A stretch of DNA of 64,000 nt, taken from positions 186,001 to 250,000 of the forward strand of contig NZ_CAADHO010000004.1 of the NCBI RefSeq assembly GCF_900699765.1. Direction: 5' to 3'. This DNA comes from Desulfoluna butyratoxydans (GTDB lineage: Bacteria > Desulfobacterota > Desulfobacteria > Desulfobacterales > Desulfolunaceae). Under the pieces are notes generated by a model, which was not told the DNA's origin, ran no database searches, and worked only from the letters and a program-made list of their open reading frames with translations. The number at the start of each line of letters is the position of its first letter. The stretch's first letter is position 1. This document shows positions 44,279 through 51,892 of this stretch, piece after piece. The translations under genes were made by a program, and so were the position numbers.

Positions 44279-45205
44279 ATGAAATCAGGAAGCAATCTTG
44301 AAAAAATTCTCGCAGCAGGACACTTTGCATTCACCGGCGAGCTGGGTCCCCCACGCGGTTCCAATGTCGAGCATGTCAAGGAGAAAGCCCAGCACCTGGT
44401 CGGCCATGTGGATTCCGTGAACATCACCGACAACCAGACCGCCATGGTGCGTATGTCCAGCTGGGCCGCCGCGCTGCTGGTCAACGAGATGGGTCTGGAG
44501 CCCAACTACCAGATGGTCTGTCGCGACCGTAACCGCCTGGCCATCCAGGCCGATGTCTTAGGGGCGTCGGCCATGGGAATCCGCAACATGCTCTGCCTCA
44601 CCGGCGACCACCAGATGTTCGGGGACCACCCCAACGCCAAGGGGGTCTTTGATATCGATTCCATCCAGCTCATCAACACGGTGAAGACCATGCGCGATGA
44701 AGGCACCTTCCTCTCCGGCGAGGAGATCGACGTGCCCCCGAAGATGTTCATCGGCGCCGCGGCCAACCCCTTTGCCGACCCCTTTGAGTGGCGGGTCCAC
44801 CGCCTGGCCAAGAAGGTGGAGGCCGGGGTCGACTTTGTCCAGACCCAGTGCGTCTACAACATGGACAAGATGCGGGAGTGGGTGAAGCAGGCCGTGGACA
44901 TGGGCCTCACCGAAAAGGTGCACATCCTGGCCGGTATTACCCCCATGAAGAGCGTGGGTATGGCCAAATACATGAAGAACAAGGTGCCCGGCATCGAAGT
45001 CCCCGACGAGCTGATCAAACGGCTTCAGGGGGCGGGCAAGGGCAAGGTGGCCGAAGAGGGCATCAAGATTGCCTGCGAACAGATCGAGGAGTTCAAGGAG
45101 ATGAAGGGCGTGGATGGCGTGCATCTCATGGCCATCGAGTGGGAACACAGGGTGCCGGAGATTGCCGAGCGCGCCGGTGTGCTTCCCAGGCCTGTCGTCG
45201 AATAG
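44279..45205 (+). CDS. metF: 5,10-methylenetetrahydrofolate reductase MetF
   Basis: Interconverts methylene-THF and methyl-THF through FAD in the methyl branch of the Wood-Ljungdahl pathway and for methionine. The 308-residue TIM barrel has the catalytic Glu region FTGELGPPRG, NITDNQTAMVRMSS, CLTGDHQ, and the folate/flavin pocket FVQTQCVYN and ILAGITPM. It lacks the regulatory C-terminal extension of eukaryotic MTHFR. With MetV and a membrane redox module next to it, the electron partner is probably not NAD(P)H. A terminator ends the unit. Confidence 0.93.
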   Translation: MKSGSNLEKILAAGHFAFTGELGPPRGSNVEHVKEKAQHLVGHVDSVNITDNQTAMVRMSSWAAALLVNEMGLEPNYQMVCRDRNRLAIQADVLGASAMGIRNMLCLTGDHQMFGDHPNAKGVFDIDSIQLINTVKTMRDEGTFLSGEEIDVPPKMFIGAAANPFADPFEWRVHRLAKKVEAGVDFVQTQCVYNMDKMREWVKQAVDMGLTEKVHILAGITPMKSVGMAKYMKNKVPGIEVPDELIKRLQGAGKGKVAEEGIKIACEQIEEFKEMKGVDGVHLMAIEWEHRVPEIAERAGVLPRPVVE

Positions 45206-45254
45206 CGGGTGTGTGCATGATGTGAGTGTTCAGATAACCACCGGAATAAATGAT

Positions 45255-45300
45255 AAGGCCGCGATGCAATAGGAAGACCGTTGTACGCGGCCTTTTTTTT
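45255..45300 (+). terminator. Intrinsic terminator of the MetVF cluster
   Basis: Nine-base stem AAGGCCGCG / CGCGGCCTT (45255-45263 with 45286-45294), inner GCAA/TTGT pairing, and eight T's. Confidence 0.85.
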
Positions 45301-45317
45301 GATGGAGCCGACTCACT

Positions 45318-46787
45318 GTGTATCCGGACAAACGAGATGGAACCATACGGGCCATTGAGGAGAAGAAGCGAAACCTCATGCTGGTTTCGCAGGATCTTCG
45401 GGTGATCGCCACCAACTTCAGGCCGGGCCTCCGCCGCATGGGGCGCCAGTGCCTGGGCCGCACCTGCCATGAGCTTCTCTACCGGCGGGACCTGCCCTGC
45501 AGTCCCTGCCTTGCCGTGGAGGTGTTCCGCACGGGCATGCGCGCGGTTCGGAAGGTGGATGCGGTGGACGGCAAGGCGGTCCATGAGGCCTGCCACTATG
45601 CCTACCCCCTCTACAGCGGGGATGAAGTGGCCTATGTGGTGCTCCTGGACTACGACGTCTCCTCCTTTGAGGAGATGGAAGAGGACCTCATGCGTTCCAA
45701 CGCGTTCTTGAAGAACCTCATCAACAGCGCCGTGGACGGGGTCATCGCCGCCGACATGCAGGGACACATCGTGATCTTCAATGATGCGGCTTCGGACATC
45801 TGCGGGTTTCCCGTTTCCGAAGCCCTGGGCGGCATGAACATCCGCAAGGTCTACCCGCCGGGTGTGGCCGAGGAGATCATGAAGAAGATGCGCGGCACGG
45901 AATACGGCGGGCCGGGCATGGTCAAGGCCCTTCCGGTGGACGGGATGAACAAGGACGGTGCGCGCGTGCCCATTAACCTGGACGCGGCCATAGTCTACGA
46001 AGAGGGCAGGGAGGTGGCCACCATCGGGTTTTTCCGGGACATGCGCGAGGTGTTGCGCATGGAGGCCGAACTCAAGGGGACCCAGCTCCAGCTGCTCCAG
46101 GCCGAAAAGATGGCCTCCCTGGGGAAGCTGGCCGCAGGGGTCGCCCACCAGATCAACAATCCTTTGGGTGGGATCCTGCTCTTTGCCCGGCTTCTCCTGG
46201 AAGAGTATGATCTTCCCGAGGAAGCCCGGCAGGATGTGAACCGGATCCTGCGCGACGCAGGCCGGTGTCGGGACACCGTGCGGGAACTCCTCGAATTTGC
46301 CCGGCAGACCCGGCGGGAGATGTCCTCCCTGGATATCAACCGGGCCATCAGGCGGACCCTCTACCTCCTGGAGAGCCAGACCATTTTCCAGAACATCGAG
46401 ATCGTTTCGGAGCTGGACCCCTCCCTTCCCCAGGTGCTGGCCGACGGCCAGCAGATGAATCACCTGTTCATGAACATTATTTTAAATGCCGCCGATGCCA
46501 TGGACAACGAAGGCACCTTGACGGTGAAAAGCGGTGTCACTGAAGGCGGCCGCGTGTTTGCCGAGGTGTCCGACACGGGTTCCGGCATTCCCGGGGATCT
46601 CCTCGAACGGATTTTTGAGCCCTTTTTCACCACCAAAGCGGCCGGAGAGGGCACGGGCCTGGGGTTGAGCCTGGCATACGGGATCGTGGAGAGCCATGGG
46701 GGGACCATCACCGCGTCCAACAACGAAGGGAACGGGGCAACCTTCCATGTGGAGATTCCCTGCAGCCCGCCACAAGGGGAGCCATGA
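45318..46787 (+). CDS. PAS-domain sensor histidine kinase (NtrB-like)
   Basis: A soluble 489-residue kinase. An N-terminal sensor (about residues 15-110) has a Cys-rich stretch (CLGRTCHELLYRRDLPCSPC) like that of the kinase at 33931. A PAS domain follows (about 128-245, LINSAVDGVIAADMQGHIVIFNDAA), then the H box GVAHQINNPLGG and ATPase motifs ([28 protein letters not shown]). The start is a GTG 18 bases after the terminator of the MetVF cluster. The stop overlaps the next gene, a receiver-kinase, by four bases, so the two form a phosphorelay candidate. Confidence 0.88.
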   Translation: MYPDKRDGTIRAIEEKKRNLMLVSQDLRVIATNFRPGLRRMGRQCLGRTCHELLYRRDLPCSPCLAVEVFRTGMRAVRKVDAVDGKAVHEACHYAYPLYSGDEVAYVVLLDYDVSSFEEMEEDLMRSNAFLKNLINSAVDGVIAADMQGHIVIFNDAASDICGFPVSEALGGMNIRKVYPPGVAEEIMKKMRGTEYGGPGMVKALPVDGMNKDGARVPINLDAAIVYEEGREVATIGFFRDMREVLRMEAELKGTQLQLLQAEKMASLGKLAAGVAHQINNPLGGILLFARLLLEEYDLPEEARQDVNRILRDAGRCRDTVRELLEFARQTRREMSSLDINRAIRRTLYLLESQTIFQNIEIVSELDPSLPQVLADGQQMNHLFMNIILNAADAMDNEGTLTVKSGVTEGGRVFAEVSDTGSGIPGDLLERIFEPFFTTKAAGEGTGLGLSLAYGIVESHGGTITASNNEGNGATFHVEIPCSPPQGEP

Positions 46788-48301
46788 AGCCCATGGATGA
46801 GGATGCCGTCAAGGTCTTGATCATCGACGATGAGGAGGACATCCGGGAAGGGTGTCGGCGTTCGCTTGCCAAGGTGGGGTGCGAGGTGCTCACGGCGGCG
46901 GACGGTGGTAAAGGCCTTGAGGTCCTGAGCGCGGAGGCCCCCCGGGTGGTCTTCCTGGACCTGAAGATGCCGGGCATGGACGGCATGGAGGTGCTGGCCA
47001 TGATCCGGGAGACGGCTCCGGCCTGCCTGGTGATCATCATGACCGGGTTTGCCACGGTGGAGTCTGCCATCATGGCCATGAAGAGCGGGGCCTACGACTT
47101 TATCGCCAAGCCCTTCGAGCCCGAACAGCTGCGCCTGGTGGCCGGTCGTGCCCTGGCCCATATCCGGGTGGTACGGCGGGCCGAAGAGCTTAAACGGCAG
47201 CGGGAACGCACCCTGGCGGACCTGGGGACGGAGCAGAGCAGGGTGGCGGCGATTCTGGAGTCTCTGCCCAACGGCGTGGTGGTGACCAATGCCTACGGCA
47301 TGGTGGTGTTGATGAATTCGGTGTTCCAGCGTCTCTTTGCCGGAGGGGCGCCCTTGAGGTCCCCGGATCACATCTCACGCTATATCGAGGAGGCTGATTT
47401 CTGCCTCTGGATCAACAGCATCTCCACCGGGGTGTTCATGACCGACGGCAAGATTCCCTCCTGCGAACTCCAGGTGGTGGACAAAGGGTTCTTTCTTGCC
47501 CGGGGCCAGCATGTGCTCTCGGCCGAGGGGGAGTGCCTGGGGGCCGTGGTGACCCTCACAGACATCACCGACCTCAAGACCTTTGACCAGATGAAGTCCG
47601 AGTTTGTCTCCAAGGTATCCCATGAGCTGCGTTCTCCCCTGACGGCCATCTGCGAGCAGCTCAGCATGGTGGACGAGGAAGCCGGGGCAGACCTAAACGA
47701 GGAAAACCGGGGCATGGTGCGCAGGGCACGGGACAAGGCCGGGGCCTTGATCTCCCTCATCGGTGACCTCCTGGACCTTCAGCGCATCGAAGGGGGGGCG
47801 GAGTTCACCCACCCCCGTGAGGTGGAACCCGCGGGTCTTCTCACCGCCATGGTGGACTTTTTAAGGGCCCGCGCCCGGGCGCAGGGGGTGTCCCTTTCCC
47901 TTGACCTCCCCGAAGGCGAGCTGCCCGTGCTTTTTGCCGACCCCACGGCCCTTGAGAGTATTTACGGCAACCTCATCACCAACGCCATCAAGTACACGGG
48001 CAGCGGGGGCCACGTGACGGTGTCCGTGTCCGTGCCGGAGGGCGGAGGGGTTCGCGTGGCCGTCACCGACGATGGCTTCGGTATCGAAGAAAAGCACCTG
48101 GAAAAGATTTTTGACAAGTTTTACCGCATCAAAGATGATAAAAGGCGGTTTATCGTGGGGACGGGGCTCGGGCTCTCCATTGTCCGCCAGCTGGTGGACG
48201 GACTTGCCGGGGCCGTTGAGGTGACGAGCCGGCCGGGAGTGGGCAGCACCTTTACCGTCACACTTCCAGACAAAAACCAGGTTGCTGCCGAGGATGCATG
48301 A
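46784..48301 (+). CDS. Receiver-PAS-histidine kinase hybrid
   Basis: A 505-residue soluble protein with domains in unusual order: an N-terminal receiver (about residues 9-125, VLIIDDEED, acceptor Asp in FLDLKMPGMDG, Lys in AKPFEP), a linker, a PAS domain (about 155-275, ILESLPNGVVVTNAYGMV), a dimerisation domain (KVSHELRSPLTAI) and an ATPase domain (GNLITNAIKYTGSGG, DDGFGIEEKHLEKIFDKFYR, GTGLGLSIV). It may take phosphate from the kinase just upstream and pass it on. It overlaps a small gene by four bases. Confidence 0.88.
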   Translation: MKPMDEDAVKVLIIDDEEDIREGCRRSLAKVGCEVLTAADGGKGLEVLSAEAPRVVFLDLKMPGMDGMEVLAMIRETAPACLVIIMTGFATVESAIMAMKSGAYDFIAKPFEPEQLRLVAGRALAHIRVVRRAEELKRQRERTLADLGTEQSRVAAILESLPNGVVVTNAYGMVVLMNSVFQRLFAGGAPLRSPDHISRYIEEADFCLWINSISTGVFMTDGKIPSCELQVVDKGFFLARGQHVLSAEGECLGAVVTLTDITDLKTFDQMKSEFVSKVSHELRSPLTAICEQLSMVDEEAGADLNEENRGMVRRARDKAGALISLIGDLLDLQRIEGGAEFTHPREVEPAGLLTAMVDFLRARARAQGVSLSLDLPEGELPVLFADPTALESIYGNLITNAIKYTGSGGHVTVSVSVPEGGGVRVAVTDDGFGIEEKHLEKIFDKFYRIKDDKRRFIVGTGLGLSIVRQLVDGLAGAVEVTSRPGVGSTFTVTLPDKNQVAAEDA

Positions 48302-48582
48302 ACCCTAAAAATCCCTTTAGAAACGAAAACGTCGAGGGCTATGTCACCGAGTTGGGGCGGGCCGCCACCCGCATGGAGCGACTCATGCGAGAGCTTCCCA
48401 CCACAGACCCCGTGGTACTCGGGGAGCTGCACAGCCTCTCCATGAAAATTGAGCGGATGGTGGTGGAGGAGCCCGGCAGGGAACGCCGCTCCATGTTTTT
48501 GGACCAGGTCAGGCGAAAAGCGATGTATCAGAGGCAGCGTTACATGAAAATGGCCCATGCGGGCTCTCTCCGGAATCCCTGA
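48298..48582 (+). CDS. Small helical protein cotranslated with the kinase pair
   Basis: A 94-residue protein I do not recognise. It starts at ATGA, overlapping the kinase stop, and is predicted largely helical and charged (TELGRAATRMERLMRELP, LGELHSLSMKIERMVVEEPG, QVRRKAMYQRQRYMKMA). Tight coupling suggests a partner or output of the phosphorelay. No membrane segment or metal site. No terminator is clear; an 8-bp stem at 48660-48683 lacks a T tract on this strand. Confidence 0.65.
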   Translation: MNPKNPFRNENVEGYVTELGRAATRMERLMRELPTTDPVVLGELHSLSMKIERMVVEEPGRERRSMFLDQVRRKAMYQRQRYMKMAHAGSLRNP

Positions 48583-48749
48583 GACGTCCGTCTCACGGCC
48601 AGCGCTTTCCGAAATGCGGGATGGACTTTTCAGGGCAAGTCGGGTATATCCATTTTTTGCCGCCTGTAAAAAAAGACAGGCGGTCGGTGAACAAAGTTCT
48701 GTGTATTTATGTAAGTATTTTGTGACCATTGGTCGTTTCGGAGGGAATT

Positions 48750-49520
48750 ATGATTAAGGAAAGAGTCGAAGACGGAATTGTCATTATCACCCTGTCCCAT
48801 GGTGCCACCAACTCCATTACCCTTGACACCCTGCGCCAGATGGATGCCATCGTAAAAAAGGTGAACGAAGATGACGCCCTGAAGGGCATTGTCCTTACCG
48901 GGGATGGCCGCTTTTTCTCCAGCGGCTTTCACCTCCCCGATTTCATCGGGTTCCAGTCCCACGAAGAGGCCGTGGCCTGGTTCGAGGAGGAGGAAGAGCT
49001 CCTCACCAACTTTTTTACCTGCGAAAAACCCGTGGTCTCCGCCATCAACGGTCACTGCGCCGCCGCCGGCCTTATCTGGTCCTTTGCCGCCGACTACCGC
49101 CTGGTCAAGAACCATCCCAAGATCCGCATGGGCATGAGCGAGATCAAGATCGGCCTGCCCCTGTCCATTGCCCAGTACCACGTGGTCCGCTTTGGTCTCA
49201 ACGACGACCGCACCTACCGCAACGTCATGTTCTTCGGTGAGATGGTGGGCGTGGAGAAGGCCCTTGAGATCGGCATGGTGGACGAGATCGTGGAAGAGGA
49301 TCAGCTGGTGGAACGCGCCAAGCAGATCGTTACCTCCTGGATTGACACCCCCAACCGGCCCTTCCTCGTCATGAAGAAGATGATGCGCCAGGACACCGCC
49401 GACAGCATCCGCAGCCGCCTGGCCAGCGAACCCTGGCGAGCCGGTTTCGACATCTTCACCAAGCCGGAAGTGCGCGGCACCCTTGAATTTGTTCAGTCCA
49501 TGATGGACGGCAAGAATTGA
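48750..49520 (+). CDS. Enoyl-CoA hydratase/isomerase family protein
   Basis: A crotonase-fold protein of 256 residues. The oxyanion-hole stretches are visible as GRFFSSGFHLPDF and NGHCAAAGLIWSFAADYRL. The position that holds the catalytic Glu in hydratases, after KIGLPLS, is not clearly Glu here (GMSEIKIGLPLSIAQYHVVRF), so isomerase or another crotonase activity is possible. ATG 48750 follows GGAGGG; upstream in-frame codons lie beyond the ribosome site. It stands alone, but FadJ and a thiolase follow 2.4 kb later. Confidence 0.85.
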   Translation: MIKERVEDGIVIITLSHGATNSITLDTLRQMDAIVKKVNEDDALKGIVLTGDGRFFSSGFHLPDFIGFQSHEEAVAWFEEEEELLTNFFTCEKPVVSAINGHCAAAGLIWSFAADYRLVKNHPKIRMGMSEIKIGLPLSIAQYHVVRFGLNDDRTYRNVMFFGEMVGVEKALEIGMVDEIVEEDQLVERAKQIVTSWIDTPNRPFLVMKKMMRQDTADSIRSRLASEPWRAGFDIFTKPEVRGTLEFVQSMMDGKN

Positions 49521-49761
49521 TGCATGGGGACGGCGGGGAAAACATGGGCACCCCTTGGGGGCGCCGTGATTTTTCCGCTGCCCTCTGCCACACGGATTGG
49601 AATAGACAAGATTGACTCAAGGCGAGGGCTTCGAAGCCCTCGCCATGCCGGGCAACGGGTCGCTGTCACCTGCCTTTGGCATGGCGCCATGGCCTTCACA
49701 GAGGCTGGCCGCCCATTGCCTGACCGACCGGTTTTTCCCGGGGCCGACATCAAGGTGCGAG

Positions 49762-50829
49762 ATGCGTGAGGTTGAACCCGGAAAGGCGTTTGTGCTGCGT
49801 GACCACGCAAGGCTCATAGCGCGTAAGTATGTGTCGGCTGTGCTCACGGTGACCGTCATCGTGATGCTCAGCACCATGATGGGGTTTGGTGAGGGGTTTG
49901 CCACCAATTTCATCATCGGGCAGTGCGTGGGGACCTGTGCCTTCGCCTTTACCTTCACCGCCCTGGTGTGCCTCCGGTGGAAGGGCCCCCTGGCCCAGAT
50001 GACCGGGGCTGCCCTTGCCATGGCGGCCGGTGCCTGCACCGGCATCATCCTGGGGGCGTTTTTTTCGGGAAAGGATCTGTTTTTCTATCTCCCGGAGAGG
50101 AGCGAACTCATCGTCCAGGTGGTGATCTTAACCGTCATGGGCGGCTCCCTGTTCCGGTTTATCCTCAACTCCCAGGAGAAAATCAGGCAGGCAGGAGAGC
50201 GGATCCAGCGGGAGAAGATCAAGCGCCTCACCATCGAGAAAAAGGTGGTGGAGACCAACCTGCGCATGCTCCAGGCCCAGATCGAACCCCACTTTCTCTT
50301 CAACACCCTCTCCAATATATTGAGTCTTCTGGACACCGATGTGGACCGGGGCAAGGTGATGATCAGCGATCTCATTGCCTACCTGCGCATCTCCCTGTGC
50401 ACGAGCCGGGAGGAGATGGCCACCATCGGCCAGGAGATGGAGATGATCCGGGCGTACCTGGATATCTTCAAGATCAGGATGGGGGAACGGCTCTCCTACG
50501 AGATTGACGTCCCCGATTCCCTGAGGTGCATCCCCTTTCCCCCCATGCTGATTCAGCCCCTTGTGGAAAACGCCGTCCGGCACGGGCTGGAGCCACGCAT
50601 CGAAGGGGGGGATATCCGTGTCACCGCCTCGCATCGCCCGGGGTCCCTGCGCATCGACGTGGCCGATTCCGGCCTGGGGTTCCACGAAGGCAGCCACTGG
50701 GGAGTGGGGCTTACCAATATCAAGGAACGGCTCGACACCCTCTACGACGGCAAGGCCAGCCTTCGCCTGGGGGGAAACAGGCCCAACGGATTTCTGGCCA
50801 CCATTGAGGTGCCCCATGGGACAGGTTAA
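49762..50829 (+). CDS. LytS-type sensor histidine kinase
   Basis: A 355-residue membrane kinase. Four hydrophobic helices (about residues 20-130) are followed by a coiled linker and the His_kinase family motif QIEPHFLFNTLSNILSLL, whose His is the phospho-acceptor, then an ATPase domain with QPLVENAVRHGLEP, DSGLGF and GVGLTNIKERL. ATG 49762 lies six bases after AAGG. It overlaps the LytTR regulator by 14 bases. The signal is unknown. Confidence 0.9.
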   Translation: MREVEPGKAFVLRDHARLIARKYVSAVLTVTVIVMLSTMMGFGEGFATNFIIGQCVGTCAFAFTFTALVCLRWKGPLAQMTGAALAMAAGACTGIILGAFFSGKDLFFYLPERSELIVQVVILTVMGGSLFRFILNSQEKIRQAGERIQREKIKRLTIEKKVVETNLRMLQAQIEPHFLFNTLSNILSLLDTDVDRGKVMISDLIAYLRISLCTSREEMATIGQEMEMIRAYLDIFKIRMGERLSYEIDVPDSLRCIPFPPMLIQPLVENAVRHGLEPRIEGGDIRVTASHRPGSLRIDVADSGLGFHEGSHWGVGLTNIKERLDTLYDGKASLRLGGNRPNGFLATIEVPHGTG

Positions 50830-51580
50830 AGCCATCATCGCAGACGACGAGGAGCAGCTCGTCATCTATCTGGAATCCATGCTTTCCCGGATCTGGCCGG
50901 AGCTGAAGATCTGCGGCAGAGCCGGAAACGGTCGGGATGCCCTTGCGCTCATCGAAGCCCACGCCCCGGATGTTGCCTTTCTCGACATCAAGATGCCCGG
51001 CCTCACCGGCATGGAGGTGGCGGCGCGGTGCGGTGGCTCCACCCGGGTGGTGTTCATCACGGCCTTCAATCAGTATGCGGTGGATGCCTTTGAAAACGGG
51101 GCCATGGATTACCTGTTAAAGCCCGTCACCAATGCCCGCCTGGAAAAAACCGTTACCCGCCTGAAAAAACGGGTGGCCAAGACGCCGCCCCCTGCCGAAC
51201 TCACGGCGGCCATCGAAGAGGTGATCCGGGCCGTGGGCCGGTCGGCCCCCGCCCCCTGCCTGAAGTGGATCAAGGCCCAGCACCGGGACAGCATCCGCCT
51301 GATTTATGTCAATGACGTGATCTACTTCAAGTCCAGCGCCAAATACACCTCCGTGCTCACCGCCGAAGGGGAGTCCCTTATCAAAAAGCCCATCAAGGAG
51401 CTGAGCGAGGAGCTGGACCCCGAGACCTTCTGGCGCATTCATCGCGGCACGATCATCAATGCGGGGTGCATCGACAAGATCAGCCACTCCCTCACCGGCC
51501 GCCTCGCCGTTAAGCTGAAGGGTTCCTCAGAAATTCTCACCGTCAGCCGCAGCTATTCCCATTTATTCAAGCAGATGTAG
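50816..51580 (+). CDS. LytTR-family response regulator
   Basis: A 254-residue DNA-binding regulator. The receiver (about residues 5-120) has IIADDEEQ, the acceptor Asp in FLDIKMPGLTGMEVA and the Lys in LLKPV. The C-terminal LytTR domain (about 150-250) has RDSIRLIYVNDVIYFKSSAKYTSV and FWRIHRGTIIN. It is the partner of the LytS-type kinase it overlaps. Targets cannot be read from sequence. The 312-base gap after it holds no gene or clear hairpin. Confidence 0.92.
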   Translation: MGQVKAIIADDEEQLVIYLESMLSRIWPELKICGRAGNGRDALALIEAHAPDVAFLDIKMPGLTGMEVAARCGGSTRVVFITAFNQYAVDAFENGAMDYLLKPVTNARLEKTVTRLKKRVAKTPPPAELTAAIEEVIRAVGRSAPAPCLKWIKAQHRDSIRLIYVNDVIYFKSSAKYTSVLTAEGESLIKKPIKELSEELDPETFWRIHRGTIINAGCIDKISHSLTGRLAVKLKGSSEILTVSRSYSHLFKQM

Positions 51581-51892
51581 ATGAACGTCGCCTGATCCGG
51601 CGGAGCTTCTGAAAAGGTGCTGTGTCTCTGGATCAGGGCCCATTTATTTCCTCCCCGAGACACAGCCGAAACTGTTTCGTTTTCTCGGGTGAATATTGGT
51701 GAATATAAATTCATTTTGATCGCATAAAAAACATCGTTTGTCATAATATACAGTCGGTCGTCAGAGCATACGTCCATTCGTCGCTTTCCATTTCCCAGCC
51801 CCTTCCTTCCCTCCGTAGGATCCAAAAACCGTGTGAACTGTTTTTACGCGCCTATCATGATTGTCAACACAATATACACGTAGGAGGGATTT

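Noticed and set aside
48660..48683. Terminator after the small protein gene
   Set aside because: The 8-bp stem CCGCCTGT/ACAGGCGG has no T tract on the plus strand; too weak to call.
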